A DNA stretch of 64,000 nucleotides from Brevundimonas sp. UBA6550 (GTDB lineage: Bacteria > Pseudomonadota > Alphaproteobacteria > Caulobacterales > Caulobacteraceae), in NCBI RefSeq assembly GCF_002434505.1, contig NZ_DJKE01000003.1, forward strand, positions 69,776-133,775. The letters run 5' to 3'. A model generated the notes under the pieces. It was not told the origin of the DNA. It did not search any database and worked only from the letters and a program-made list of their open reading frames with translations. Positions within the stretch are counted from its first letter, which is position 1, and each line of letters begins with the position of its first letter. Position numbers and translations under genes: made by a program. Below are positions 19,148-27,844 of the stretch, in pieces.

Positions 19148-19870
19148 CTATGCCGCGTCTTCCTGAACCGGCAGGCCGTAGGCGTCCCACAGCGAGCGAT
19201 CCTTCAGCATCTTGGCCAGGAAGGCGACGTGGGCGGCCTGTTCCTCTGGCGTGGAGCGAGGGGCCAGGGGCCGGGGGCGAGGCCCATAGGCGGCGACCTG
19301 AACCACCCCGCCCTGACCGCGTCCGACCGGCCCCGACGACAGGTCCAGCACCCGCTCCTTGCCGCCGCGCAGCTCCAGATAGACTTCCGCCAGCAGCCGG
19401 GCGTCGATCAGGGCGCCGTGAAGGGTGCGCTCGACCAGCGACACCTTGTAGCGTTTGCACAGGGCGTCCAGCGAGTTGGGCATGCCCGGAAACCGGCTCT
19501 GGGCCAGTTTCAGCGTGTCGATCCAGCGCGCCTCCCCGGTGATGGGCCGGCCGCAGCGATTGTATTCGAAGTCGATGAAGTTCCGGTCGAAGGCTGCGTT
19601 GTGGGCGATCATCTGCGCGTCGCCGATGAATTCGATCAGATCGTCGGCGATCTCGGCGAACTTGGGCGCATCCTTGACCTTGTCGTCGGTGATGCCGTGA
19701 ACCCGGATCGCATCGGGCGGGATCAGCCGCTCGGGATTGACGAAGCGGTGGAAGGTGCGGCCGGTCGGCAGCAGGTCCTGCAACTCGATACAGCCCACCT
19801 CGATCAGCCGGTCGCCCGTCTTGGGGTCGAAGCCGGTGGTTTCGGTGTCCAGAACGATCTCGCGCGCCAT
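19148..19870 (-). CDS. dnaQ: DNA polymerase III epsilon subunit (proofreading exonuclease)
   Basis: A 240-residue 3'-5' exonuclease of the replicative polymerase core. The ExoI motif is VLDTETTGFDP (D7, E9), ExoII is IAHNAAFDRNFIDFE, and the ExoIIIe motif HGALIDARLLAEVY carries the catalytic H and D. Length is normal. It is followed by coaE and aroE on the same strand, the order known near the Caulobacter origin. In Caulobacter dnaA lies a short distance further on; here the neighbouring genes are dapB and dnaJ instead. Confidence 0.96.
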   Translation of the reverse strand: MAREIVLDTETTGFDPKTGDRLIEVGCIELQDLLPTGRTFHRFVNPERLIPPDAIRVHGITDDKVKDAPKFAEIADDLIEFIGDAQMIAHNAAFDRNFIDFEYNRCGRPITGEARWIDTLKLAQSRFPGMPNSLDALCKRYKVSLVERTLHGALIDARLLAEVYLELRGGKERVLDLSSGPVGRGQGGVVQVAAYGPRPRPLAPRSTPEEQAAHVAFLAKMLKDRSLWDAYGLPVQEDAA

Positions 19871-19876
19871 GGGCCC

Positions 19877-20527
19877 TTAATGGGGGCGTTCGGCGTCCGG
19901 CGAAAGGGCGGCACGCCCGCGACGCGGAGATATCCACGCCGGATCCAGCACCGCATCCACCACGGCCCCGACCTGGGCGCGGGCGGCGTCCAGGCCCTGG
20001 CCGGTGTCGATGACGAAATCGGCGCGCGCGCGCTTTTCCGCATCGGGCAGCTGGCGGGCCAGAATGGCCTCGAACCGTTCGCGCGTCATGCCGGGGCGAG
20101 CCAGCACCCGCTCCGCCTGGATGGCGGGATCGGCCGAGACCACCACCACCGCATCCACCCCGGCGTCGCCGCCGGTTTCGAACAACAGGGGGATGTCCAG
20201 CACGGCCAGGCGGACGCCCGCCGCCCGCGCCGCCTCCAGATCGTCGGCGCGACCCGCCGCCACCAGCGGATGGACGATGGCCTCCAACCGTCTGAAGGCG
20301 GTCTCGTCTCGCCCCAGGGCCTCGGCCAGGCGCGTGCGGTCCACCGCGCCGTCCACCACCACGCCGGGGAAGGCCGCGCCCACAGCCGCCACGGCCGCGC
20401 CGCCAGGGGCGTAAAGCCGGTGAACCGCATGGTCGGCGTTCCAGACCACGGCGCCCTGGTCGGCAAACATGGCCGTGGTCGTCGACTTGCCCATGCCGAT
20501 GGAGCCCGTCAGGCCGATCAGGATCAC
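19877..20527 (-). CDS. coaE: dephospho-CoA kinase
   Basis: A 216-residue P-loop kinase that performs the last step of coenzyme A synthesis. The Walker A motif is GSIGMGKST at 8-16, and the CoaE-typical [11 protein letters not shown] and DIPLLFETG segments are intact. The arginine of the lid region ([18 protein letters not shown]) is present. The C-terminal tail after about residue 195 is Arg/Pro-rich and probably disordered. Its start overlaps the aroE stop by 4 bases (ATGA), so the genes are coupled. Confidence 0.95.
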   Translation of the reverse strand: MILIGLTGSIGMGKSTTTAMFADQGAVVWNADHAVHRLYAPGGAAVAAVGAAFPGVVVDGAVDRTRLAEALGRDETAFRRLEAIVHPLVAAGRADDLEAARAAGVRLAVLDIPLLFETGGDAGVDAVVVVSADPAIQAERVLARPGMTRERFEAILARQLPDAEKRARADFVIDTGQGLDAARAQVGAVVDAVLDPAWISPRRGRAALSPDAERPH

Positions 20528-21330
20528 CGCGCCTCTCCCAGATGGTTCAGCACGCGCGCGCGCACGTCGGTTTCGGGAACCGGGCGGCCGAAGATCGCCT
20601 CATACGAGGGCCGCGCCTGGCCGATCAGCATGGCCAGGCCATCGACCCCGACCATACCGCGCGCCCGGGCGGCGGCCAGCAGCGGCGTCTCCAGCGGGCG
20701 ATAGGTCATGTCCATGACCACCGTATCCGCCTCCAGCCGCGCCACATCGAGATCGGGCCGGACGCTCAACGCATTGACCACCAGGACGGCGTCGGCGAAG
20801 GCGTCCGCCTCCTCGACCACCGTCACGCCCGCGCCGAGATCGTCGGCCAGGCGTTCGGCCCGGTCGCGCGAACGATTGAGGATGCGGACCTCGGCCCCGG
20901 CCGCCGCCAGGGCGCCCGCCGCCGCGCGGGCCGCCCCGCCGGCGCCCAGAATCACCACCGCCCGCCCGGCGACTTGCAGAGCGGGCGCCTGTTCCGCCAG
21001 GGCGTTCATCAGCCCATGGCCGTCGGTGCTGTCGGCGACGATGCGCCCGTCCTCGAACACCAGCAGATTGGCCGACCCGACCAGGCGGGCGGCGTCGGAC
21101 AGATGATCCGCGGCGGCGAAGGCCTGTTCCTTGTAGGGGGCGGTGACGTTCAGTCCGCGCAGCCGGCCCGCACGCCCCTGGTCCAGCAGGGCCGCGAACT
21201 GATCCGGCGTCTCCGGTCCATGGGCGACATAGGCGGCGTCGAGCCCCGCCGCCGCGATCCAGGTCGTGTGGATCAGGGGGCTGAGCGAATGGGCGATGGG
21301 CCAGCCGACGACCCCGGCCTGGACGGTCAT
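20524..21330 (-). CDS. aroE: shikimate dehydrogenase (NADP+)
   Basis: A 268-residue enzyme of aromatic amino acid synthesis that reduces 3-dehydroshikimate. The substrate-binding N terminus [14 protein letters not shown] (Ser-Leu-Ser) and the catalytic lysine in [11 protein letters not shown] are intact. The NADP motif is [14 protein letters not shown] with [10 protein letters not shown]. The start [11 protein letters not shown] (21330) is chosen because it places SLSP at the usual distance and overlaps the maf stop by 4 bases. A longer frame to 21375 has no support. Confidence 0.95.
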   Translation of the reverse strand: MTVQAGVVGWPIAHSLSPLIHTTWIAAAGLDAAYVAHGPETPDQFAALLDQGRAGRLRGLNVTAPYKEQAFAAADHLSDAARLVGSANLLVFEDGRIVADSTDGHGLMNALAEQAPALQVAGRAVVILGAGGAARAAAGALAAAGAEVRILNRSRDRAERLADDLGAGVTVVEEADAFADAVLVVNALSVRPDLDVARLEADTVVMDMTYRPLETPLLAAARARGMVGVDGLAMLIGQARPSYEAIFGRPVPETDVRARVLNHLGEAR

Positions 21331-21929
21331 CGGATCAGAACCCCGGCGCGGCGCAGTTCCGCCAAAACGGGCCACAGCGGCAGGCCCAGGACGGTGAAAT
21401 AGTCGCCGTCCACCGACTCGAACAACTGCGCACCCAGCCCCTCCAGCCGATAGGATCCCACGCAGGACAGCAGGGCCTCGCCCTCGGCCGCAAGATAGGC
21501 GTCCAGAAAGGCGTCGGAAAAATCGCGCATCCGCATCTGCACCGTATCGACGCCCGACCAGACGATCTGGCCCTTGGTCGCCAGGGCGGCGCCCGAGTGC
21601 AGCTGGTGCGACCGGCCGCGCATAGACTTCAGGCGACCGCGCGCCTCGTCCAGCGACCGGGCCTTGGACACCAAGCCGCCGTCGAAGGCCAGGGTCTGAT
21701 CCGACCCCAGGACCCAGGCGTCCTCATCGTCGCGCGACACGGCCAGGGCCTTGGCCTCGGCCAGGCGGACGGCCAGGGCGGCGGGGTCTAGGTCGCCGGA
21801 TGCGGCCTTGATCGCATCCTCGTCCACGTCGGCGACGCGCACGGCGAACGACACGCCGGCGTTTTCCAGCATGGCCCGCCGGGCCGCGCTCTTGGAGGCC
21901 AGGATCAGAGGCTGTGTCGTCTCGCTCAC
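21327..21929 (-). CDS. maf: Maf family nucleotide pyrophosphatase
   Basis: A 200-residue nucleoside triphosphate pyrophosphatase, thought to cleanse non-canonical or excess nucleotides and historically linked to septum formation. The signature ILASKSAARRAMLENAG is at the N terminus, and the conserved VLGSDQTLAFDG and FSDAFLDAYL parts follow. The start is GTG at 21929, overlapping the ppsR stop (GTGA); the longer frame to 22316 is a shadow. The paralogue type (Maf versus YceF) cannot be decided by eye. Confidence 0.92.
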   Translation of the reverse strand: MSETTQPLILASKSAARRAMLENAGVSFAVRVADVDEDAIKAASGDLDPAALAVRLAEAKALAVSRDDEDAWVLGSDQTLAFDGGLVSKARSLDEARGRLKSMRGRSHQLHSGAALATKGQIVWSGVDTVQMRMRDFSDAFLDAYLAAEGEALLSCVGSYRLEGLGAQLFESVDGDYFTVLGLPLWPVLAELRRAGVLIR

Positions 21930-22810
21930 CAGGTGGTTCCGATCTTCTGGTTGCGATGCTCGCTGAGCAGGTTGGTGATGGCCGCCGCCGTCTCCTCGAC
22001 CGACCGCCGGCTGACGTCGATGGTGGGCCAGCCCCGCCGTTCGAAGGCCCGGCGCGCCTTGATCGTCTCGTCGCGCACGGCTTCCTGGTCGGTATAGGCG
22101 GAGGAGGGGTTGGCGTTCAGATTGTCGATCCGGTTGCGCCGGATCTGGACCAGCCGATCCGGCGAGACGGTCAGGCCGATGACCAGGGGATTCTTCAGCT
22201 TCGTCAGCCGCTCGCCGTCCTCCTGGCCCGGCACCAGGGGCACATTGGCCGCGCGGATGCCCCGGTGGGCCAGATAGATGCAGGTCGGGGTCTTGGACGT
22301 CCGGCTGACGCCGCACAGCACCACGTCGGCCCCCTCCAGCTGCTCCAGCGAGCCCTGGCCGTCGTCATAGGCCATGGCGAAATCGAGCGCCGCGATGCGG
22401 TTGAAATAGTCGTGGTCCAGGGCGTGCTGGGCGCCGACGCGGGTCGACAGGGCCGCGCCGAGATAGCGCGACATGGCCCCCACCAGGGGATCGAGCGCGC
22501 CGATCTGGGGCATGTCCAGGCGACGGCACCCCTCTTCCAGCTGTTCGCGCAGACCGCGATCGACCAGGGTGTGGAGAACCACGCCGGGGGCCGAGGCCAC
22601 CTCCTGCAGCACCCGCTCCATCTGCTTGTCGGAGCGGACCAGGGCGTAGATGTGCTCGATCGGGATGACGCCGTCGAAGCGGGCGGTGACCGCCTTGGCC
22701 ATGGCGTTCAGCGTCTCGCCGGTGGAATCCGACACCAGATGGACGTGGAAATAGGTGGCCAGACGGCCGGGATTGGACGGCCGGGCGCCGGACGGTCGGG
22801 CAGGGCTCAT
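21926..22810 (-). CDS. pyruvate, water dikinase regulatory protein (PpsR/PDRP type, DUF299)
   Basis: A 294-residue bifunctional serine/threonine kinase and phosphorylase family that switches PEP synthase or pyruvate phosphate dikinase. Family marks are HLVSDSTGETLNAMAKAV at the N terminus and the P-loop-like GVSRTSKTPTCIYLA near residue 155. The C-terminal RGWPTIDVSRRSVEETAAA is also typical. It is the first gene of a leftward run (ppsR, maf, aroE, coaE, dnaQ) that starts at the edge of the origin region, co-oriented with leftward replication. Confidence 0.94.
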   Translation of the reverse strand: MSPARPSGARPSNPGRLATYFHVHLVSDSTGETLNAMAKAVTARFDGVIPIEHIYALVRSDKQMERVLQEVASAPGVVLHTLVDRGLREQLEEGCRRLDMPQIGALDPLVGAMSRYLGAALSTRVGAQHALDHDYFNRIAALDFAMAYDDGQGSLEQLEGADVVLCGVSRTSKTPTCIYLAHRGIRAANVPLVPGQEDGERLTKLKNPLVIGLTVSPDRLVQIRRNRIDNLNANPSSAYTDQEAVRDETIKARRAFERRGWPTIDVSRRSVEETAAAITNLLSEHRNQKIGTTW

Positions 22811-22972
22811 ACGGTCGGTCTCCCTGTTGAAACTTCGGGGACGGCGGGGGATCGCCGGGGCGCCGTTTGTCTTAGCCGCTCAAGGTTCACGCCGCGAGCG
22901 GGGATGAGGGTGGATCGCATCGTCCGCAAGCGCCCGGTTCATCCCAAGGCGGAAAACCCGTTTTGCCCTCGC

Positions 22973-22981
22973 TGTGGAAAA
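22973..22981 (-). promoter_or_regulatory. DnaA-box-like sequence
   Basis: The plus strand reads TGTGGAAAA, so the minus strand is TTTTCCACA, one base from the strong consensus TTATCCACA. It lies inside the proposed origin. A second, weaker candidate (TTGTCCACC) is at 23066-23074. Confidence 0.6.
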
Positions 22982-23047
22982 TCCTAATGGAAGGTTAACG
23001 CCGCTTAACCGCGTTCACAGGCGCAAAGCCCCGCAAAGCCTTTGTCG

Positions 23048-23062
23048 TTAAGGTTTCGTTAG
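23048..23062 (+). promoter_or_regulatory. CtrA-type binding site
   Basis: TTAA at 23048-23051, seven bases, then TTAG at 23059-23062: one base from the CtrA consensus TTAA-N7-TTAA. In Caulobacter several such sites in Cori let CtrA block initiation in swarmer cells. A nearby pair GGTTAA/TTAACC has a six-base gap and is inverted, so it is only a weaker candidate. Confidence 0.55.
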
Positions 23063-23258
23063 GGATTGTCCACCGGCGGAAAACCCCCCGACGACCATCC
23101 CCGTTAACGATAGTCGGGCCGGGGATATCCGCTTTTGTTCCGCCGCGAAGGCCGAAGTCATCCCCGTCATTCCACCGCCCTACCTGCCACTTCGAATCTT
23201 TTAATTCTTATTTTGATTAGGGATTGAGAGCGGGGGGCTGTGACCTTAATCGTCCGGC

Positions 23259-24317
23259 ATGACCGATCCGACCCAGAACGCCGATCAGACGCCCTTGATG
23301 ATACGGGCTCTCCGAGGAGAGACGCTGGATCGTCCGCCCGTCTGGTTCATGCGCCAGGCCGGGCGGTATTTGCCGGAGTATCGTCGGCTGAGAGCCGAGG
23401 CGCCGGACTTCATCGCCTTCTGTCTGAACCCGGAGATGGCGGCCGAGGCGACGTTGCAGCCTATGCGGCGTTTCGGCTTCGATGCGGCCATCGTCTTCGC
23501 CGACATTCTGTTGATCCCGCGCGCCTTGGGTCAGGACGTCTGGTTCGAGACGGGCGAGGGGCCCCGGCTTGGCGAAATGCCGATCCCCGGTCGGATGGCC
23601 GAGCTGGCGCCGTCGGCGGGCGAGCATCTGTCGGCGGTGGGGGAAACTCTGTCGATCGTGCGCGCGGCGCTGGAGCCCGAGCGCGCCCTGATCGGGTTCG
23701 CCGGCGCGCCCTGGACGGTGGCCACCTATATGCTGGACGGCGAACACCGGACCATCGGCAAGGGCGAACGCGCCCAGGCCCGCACCTACGCCTACGCCGA
23801 TCCCAAGCGCGTGGACGAGACGCTGGAGGTTCTGGTCGAGGCCACGGCCCGGTATCTGAAGATGCAGGCCGACGCCGGCGCCCAGGTGCTGAAGATCTTC
23901 GAGAGCTGGGCCGAGGGCCTGCCCGACGATCTGTTCGAACGCCTGGTCCTGAAGCCCCACCAGGCGCTTGTCCGGCGCACGCGGGAGCTGGGGGTCACCG
24001 TGCCGCTGATCGGCTTCCCACGGGGCTCTGCGGCGCTTGCAGAGCGGTATGCCGAACAGGTCGAGGTCGACGCCGTCGCGCTCGACACCGCCTGTCCTAT
24101 GGAGGTCGGCAAACGGGTGCAGCGGATCAAGCCGATCCAGGGCGCCCTGGACCCGCTTCTGCTCCGTGCGGGCGGCGACATGCTGGACCGCCGCGTCGAT
24201 CAGCTGATGGAGGCCTGGGGTCAGGGGCCGTGGATCTTCAACCTGGGCCACGGCATCCTGCCGGACGTGCCCATCGACCATGTCGAACAGGTGTTGAAAC
24301 GGATCGGCGCCCAATGA
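23259..24317 (+). CDS. hemE: uroporphyrinogen decarboxylase
   Basis: A 352-residue haem-pathway enzyme that converts uroporphyrinogen III to coproporphyrinogen III in the cytosol. The signatures PPVWFMRQAGRYLPEYRRLR near residue 26 and GFAGAPWTVATYM near 148 are intact. The conserved catalytic aspartate lies in FADILLIPRALG. The C-terminal GHGILPDVPIDHV is typical. The ATG at 23259 lies at the right edge of the origin region, as in Caulobacter, where hemE promoters overlap Cori. Its stop overlaps the hemH start (ATGA). Confidence 0.97.
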   Translation: MTDPTQNADQTPLMIRALRGETLDRPPVWFMRQAGRYLPEYRRLRAEAPDFIAFCLNPEMAAEATLQPMRRFGFDAAIVFADILLIPRALGQDVWFETGEGPRLGEMPIPGRMAELAPSAGEHLSAVGETLSIVRAALEPERALIGFAGAPWTVATYMLDGEHRTIGKGERAQARTYAYADPKRVDETLEVLVEATARYLKMQADAGAQVLKIFESWAEGLPDDLFERLVLKPHQALVRRTRELGVTVPLIGFPRGSAALAERYAEQVEVDAVALDTACPMEVGKRVQRIKPIQGALDPLLLRAGGDMLDRRVDQLMEAWGQGPWIFNLGHGILPDVPIDHVEQVLKRIGAQ

Positions 24318-25390
24318 CCGATGCGCGGGATGGGGCGGGGTTGAAGGGGCGGCGGATCGCCGTGGTCCTGTTCAATCTGGGCGGGCCGGACGATCAGGCC
24401 TCGGTCAAACCCTTCCTGTTCAACCTGTTCAACGACCCGGCCATCATCGGCCTGCCCGGCCTGTTGAGGACGCCGCTGGCGCGGATGATCTCCAGCCGGC
24501 GCGAGGCCGCCGCCCAGGCCAACTATCGCCTCATGGGCGGGGGCTCGCCGCTGCTGGCCGAGACGACAGCCCAGGCCGAGGCGCTGCAGACCGCGCTGGC
24601 CGAACGGCTGAAGGGTGACGAGGTCAGGGTCTTCATCGCCATGCGCTACTGGAATCCGCTGACCGAGGAGACGGCCGCCGACGTGGCCGTGTTCGGCCCC
24701 GACGAAGTGGTGCTGCTGCCGCTCTATCCGCAGTATTCGACGACCACGACCCAATCCTCGCTGCAACTGTGGACCGCGACCTATGCCGGATCGGGCGTCA
24801 GCCGGGCGGTCTGCTGCTATCCCCAGGCCGCCGGCTGGATCGCCGCCCAGGCCCAGGCGATCGGTCAGAAGCTGGACGAGGCGGGCGACGCCCCGGTGCG
24901 GGTGCTGTTCTCCGCCCACGGCATTCCCGAAAAATTGGTCAGCGGCAAGGGCGATCCCTATCAGGAGCAGGTCGAGACGACCGTCGCCGCCGTGGTCGCA
25001 GAGATCGAGGCCCGGCGCGGCCCCATCGACCACGCCCTCTGCTATCAGAGCCGGGTCGGACCGATGAAATGGCTGGGGCCGTCCACGCCCGAGGCGATCC
25101 AGACGGCGGCCGACGACGGGGTCGGGGTGGTCGTCACCCCCATCGCCTTCGTCTCCGAACATATCGAGACCCTGGTCGAACTGGACATCGAATACGCCGA
25201 ACTGGCCCACGACAAAGGCGTCCAGCCCTATCTGCGCGCGCCCGCCGTCGGGATCGAGCCGCTGTTCATCGACGCCCTGGCCGAGGCGGCCGTGGGGGCC
25301 TTGGGCCGAACCGGCGTCGCGCCGCACGGCCACGGGTGCAAGGCGGACTGGAAGGCCTGTCCGCATCGTAACGGGAGATACGCGGCATGA
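24314..25390 (+). CDS. hemH: ferrochelatase
   Basis: A 358-residue enzyme that inserts Fe2+ into protoporphyrin IX, the last step of haem synthesis. Family marks are VVLFNLGGPDDQASVKPFL at the N terminus, YRLMGGGSPL, and the active-site histidine segment VLFSAHGIPEKLV near residue 204. The second metal-site block is FVSEHIETLVELDIEY. The start is taken at ATG 24314, coupled to hemE; the longer frame from 23240 is a shadow. A C-terminal HGHGCKADWKACPH segment carries two cysteines. No 2Fe-2S-type cysteine set can be confirmed by eye. Confidence 0.96.
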   Translation: MTDARDGAGLKGRRIAVVLFNLGGPDDQASVKPFLFNLFNDPAIIGLPGLLRTPLARMISSRREAAAQANYRLMGGGSPLLAETTAQAEALQTALAERLKGDEVRVFIAMRYWNPLTEETAADVAVFGPDEVVLLPLYPQYSTTTTQSSLQLWTATYAGSGVSRAVCCYPQAAGWIAAQAQAIGQKLDEAGDAPVRVLFSAHGIPEKLVSGKGDPYQEQVETTVAAVVAEIEARRGPIDHALCYQSRVGPMKWLGPSTPEAIQTAADDGVGVVVTPIAFVSEHIETLVELDIEYAELAHDKGVQPYLRAPAVGIEPLFIDALAEAAVGALGRTGVAPHGHGCKADWKACPHRNGRYAA

Positions 25391-25854
25391 ACCTGTATGA
25401 TCTGGCGCGCGGCCTGCACATTCTGGCGGTGATCGCCTGGATGGCCGGGATGCTGTTCCTGCCCCGCCTCTACGCCTACGACGTCGAGCAGAACGCCAAG
25501 CCCGAACCGTTGCGCAGCGAGATGCAGGGCCTGCTCCGCCTGTGGCAGACGCGGCTGCTGCGCATCATCGTCAATCCGGCGATGATCCTGGCTTGGGGGT
25601 TCGGCCTGTGGCTGATCCACATCGACGTCTCTGCGCGGGGCGCGGCGTTTCTGGCCGAACCCTGGATGGTGACCAAGCTGGTCGGCGTCTTTCTGCTCAG
25701 CGGTTGGCACGGCTTCCTGGCGGCGCAGCGAAAGAAGATCGCGGCCGGCACGTCGAAATATTCCGGCAAGTTCTGGCGTATGACCAACGAGATCCCATTC
25801 GTGCTGGCCATCATCATGGTGCTGTCGGTGACGACGGAATGGCGGTTCGGCTAG
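25387..25854 (+). CDS. hemJ: protoporphyrinogen oxidase HemJ
   Basis: A 155-residue membrane protein with four to five hydrophobic segments. The N-terminal block ARGLHILAVIAWMAGMLFLPRLY carries the conserved histidine, and the central AWGFGLWLIH, KLVGVFLLSGWHG and C-terminal NEIPFVLAIIMVLSV blocks match HemJ. HemJ oxidises protoporphyrinogen IX where HemG and HemY are absent, and it forms with hemE and hemH a compact haem operon here. The ATG overlaps the hemH stop by 4 bases. A GGCGGC/GCCGCC hairpin without a U-tract follows. Confidence 0.93.
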   Translation: MNLYDLARGLHILAVIAWMAGMLFLPRLYAYDVEQNAKPEPLRSEMQGLLRLWQTRLLRIIVNPAMILAWGFGLWLIHIDVSARGAAFLAEPWMVTKLVGVFLLSGWHGFLAAQRKKIAAGTSKYSGKFWRMTNEIPFVLAIIMVLSVTTEWRFG

Positions 25855-26060
25855 GCGGCTCCGCTTGACCTGGGCCGCCGGCTGTGGTTCCGCTGGCGGC
25901 GAACCGTTCGACCCTGGCGTCGGCGGTCCCTCTCTTCTTCGCGACGCCTGCCGGTTCGACCAGCGGGACGCCGTTGCGCCCTCCTCCGGCCGAAAGGCCA
26001 GACATTCCTTAGAGACCCGACGCCGCAGCGATCGTCTGCGTGCGCCCGCGAGCCTGCATC

Positions 26061-27494
26061 ATGACCGACGTCCGCGACACCAATCCCGACACACCCGAAA
26101 ACGAAGGCGTGGAGGCCGAAGCCCCCACCCATCACGGCGCCCAGCATGAAGCCGGCGAGGCGGCGGGCGCCGATTCCGGCGTGGACACCACGGCCGACGA
26201 GGACGACGACGGCGAACCTGTCGTCGCCAACGGCCGCATCACCCTGGCGGAACTGAACGAAAAGACGCCGGCCGACCTGGTCGCCTTCGCCGAACAGCTG
26301 GAAGTCGAGAACGCCTCCAACCTGCGCAAACAGGACCTGCTGTTCGCCATTCTGAAGGCCCTGGCCGACGAAGAAGTCGAGATCATCGCAGACGGCGTGC
26401 TGGAAATCCTGCCGGACGGTTTCGGCTTCCTGCGCAGCCCCGACGCCAACTATCTTCCGGGTCCGGACGATATCTATGTGTCGCCCTCGCAGATCCGCCG
26501 TTTCGGTCTGCGCTCGGGCGATACGGTCCACGGCGCCGTGCGCGGCCCGCGCGAGGGCGAGCGTTACTTCGCCCTGCTGAAGGTCGACACGATCAATCTG
26601 GAAGACCCGGAGCTGGTCAAGACCAAGGTCCTGTTCGACAATCTGACGCCCCTCTATCCCGAGGAGCGGCTGCATATGGAAATCCAGGACCCGACCCTGA
26701 AGGACCGTTCGGGCCGCGTCATCGACATCGTCGCCCCTCTGGGCAAGGGCCAGCGTTGCCTGATCGTTGCGCCGCCGCGCGTCGGCAAGACGGTGATGTT
26801 GCAGAACATCGCCAAGTCGATCGAACGCAATCACCCGGAAGTCTTCCTGATCGTCCTGCTGATCGACGAACGCCCGGAAGAAGTCACCGACATGCAGCGC
26901 ACCGTGAAGGGGGAGGTCGTGGCCTCCACCTTCGACGAGCCCGCCACCCGCCACGTCGCCGTCGCCGAAATGGTGATCGAAAAGGCCAAACGTCTGGTCG
27001 AGCACAAGAAGGACGTGGTGATCCTGCTGGACTCCATCACCCGTCTGGGCCGCGCCTACAACGCCACCGTCCCGTCGTCTGGCAAGGTGCTGACCGGCGG
27101 CGTCGACGCCAACGCCCTGCAGCGTCCCAAGCGCTTCTTCGGCGCCGCGCGTAATGTGGAGCAGGGCGGTTCGCTGACAATCATCGCCACGGCTCTGATC
27201 GACACCGGCAGCCGCATGGACGAGGTGATCTTCGAAGAGTTCAAGGGCACCGGCAACTCCGAAATCGTGCTGGACCGCAAGGTCGCCGACAAGCGCATCT
27301 TCCCCGCCATTGATGTGCTGAAGTCCGGCACCCGCAAGGAAGACCTGATCACGCCGAAGGATCAGCTGGCCAAGACCTATGTCCTGCGCCGCATCCTGAA
27401 CCCGATGGGGCCGCAAGACGCCATCGAGTTCCTGCTCGACAAACTGCGTCAGTCGAAGAACAACTCCGACTTCTTCCAGTCGATGAACACCTGA
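26061..27494 (+). CDS. rho: transcription termination factor Rho
   Basis: A 477-residue hexameric RNA-dependent ATPase. An acidic, low-complexity N-terminal extension of about 65 residues (for example [19 protein letters not shown]) precedes the Rho N domain. The cold-shock-like RNA-binding domain includes [13 protein letters not shown]. Walker A is APPRVGKTV near residue 238, Walker B is [14 protein letters not shown], and the Q/R loops follow. ATG 26061 is chosen over an in-frame GTG at 26040. The 206-base leader upstream has no obvious gene and may carry rho autoregulatory sequences. Confidence 0.97.
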   Translation: MTDVRDTNPDTPENEGVEAEAPTHHGAQHEAGEAAGADSGVDTTADEDDDGEPVVANGRITLAELNEKTPADLVAFAEQLEVENASNLRKQDLLFAILKALADEEVEIIADGVLEILPDGFGFLRSPDANYLPGPDDIYVSPSQIRRFGLRSGDTVHGAVRGPREGERYFALLKVDTINLEDPELVKTKVLFDNLTPLYPEERLHMEIQDPTLKDRSGRVIDIVAPLGKGQRCLIVAPPRVGKTVMLQNIAKSIERNHPEVFLIVLLIDERPEEVTDMQRTVKGEVVASTFDEPATRHVAVAEMVIEKAKRLVEHKKDVVILLDSITRLGRAYNATVPSSGKVLTGGVDANALQRPKRFFGAARNVEQGGSLTIIATALIDTGSRMDEVIFEEFKGTGNSEIVLDRKVADKRIFPAIDVLKSGTRKEDLITPKDQLAKTYVLRRILNPMGPQDAIEFLLDKLRQSKNNSDFFQSMNT

Positions 27495-27510
27495 GACGGC
27501 GTGCGCCGTC
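27495..27510 (+). terminator. hairpin directly after rho
   Basis: GACGGC and GCCGTC flank a four-base GTGC loop, starting immediately after the rho TGA. The U-tract is weak (TTCTGTTTC), so termination is uncertain. The parS-1 site follows within nine bases. Confidence 0.4.
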
Positions 27511-27518
27511 GGGCGTTC

Positions 27519-27534
27519 TGTTTCACGTGAAACG
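27519..27534. other. parS: parS site 1 (ParB-binding)
   Basis: TGTTTCACGTGAAACG differs only in the last base from the 16-base parS palindrome TGTTTCACGTGAAACA. The changed last base is the first G of the GGAG ribosome site of the next gene (start 27547), so ParB binding would cover that translation signal. Confidence 0.88.
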
Positions 27535-27546
27535 GAGCTGAGGCCG

Positions 27547-27771
27547 ATGAAGATCAATGTCGAAGTCGATTGCACCCCGGCCGAGGCGCGGGCCTTCCTC
27601 GGCCTGCCCGACGTCACCCCGCTGAACGACGCCATGGTCGCCGAGATGCAGAAGCGGATGCAGGACAATGTCGCCGCCATGCAGCCCGAGGAGTTGATGA
27701 AGACCTGGACCAGCTTCGGCCTTCAGGCCCAGGACCAGTTCCGGCGCTTGATGGAAGCGGCGGTTAAGTGA
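27547..27771 (+). CDS. small conserved alphaproteobacterial protein (probably DUF6489)
   Basis: A 74-residue protein with no signal peptide. The N terminus MKINVEVDCTPAEARAFLGL is a beta strand followed by a helix, then LPDVTPLNDAMVAEMQKRMQ and a C-terminal helix ending in FRRLMEAAVK. I recall this pattern as an uncharacterised alphaproteobacterial family, probably DUF6489, but that label is from memory. It lies between rho and mnmE, with a parS site just before its ribosome site (GGAG). No function is known. Confidence 0.75.
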   Translation: MKINVEVDCTPAEARAFLGLPDVTPLNDAMVAEMQKRMQDNVAAMQPEELMKTWTSFGLQAQDQFRRLMEAAVK

Positions 27772-27844
27772 TCGGTGACCTCCGCCCGTAGAACGGGGAG
27801 GACGCGCCGCGCCAACGTCCGCAGGGGTATGGCGAGGAGACCTG

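Larger units (their letters stand above)
22811..23258. other. probable chromosomal replication origin (oriC)
   Basis: A 448-base gap without genes between divergent ppsR and hemE; in Caulobacter the origin Cori also lies directly upstream of hemE. It contains a DnaA-box-like TTTTCCACA (reverse strand, 22973-22981) and a weaker TTGTCCACC at 23066-23074. There is a CtrA-type TTAA-N7-TTAG at 23048-23062 and an inverted GGTTAA/TTAACC pair at 22993-23010. A 12-base direct repeat GGCGGAAAACCC is at 22948 and 23075. An AT-rich stretch at 23192-23225, unusual in this GC-rich window, includes one GANTC methylation site. Origin function is inferred from position and motifs. Confidence 0.8.

Noticed and set aside
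22995..23008. TTAACGCCGCTTAA as a full CtrA site
   Set aside because: The TTAA halves are six rather than seven bases apart and inverted relative to each other; kept only as a weak candidate within the origin.
25865..26149. 94-residue frame between hemJ and rho
   Set aside because: Runs into rho in another frame, Arg/Pro/Ser-rich composition and no ribosome site; judged non-coding.
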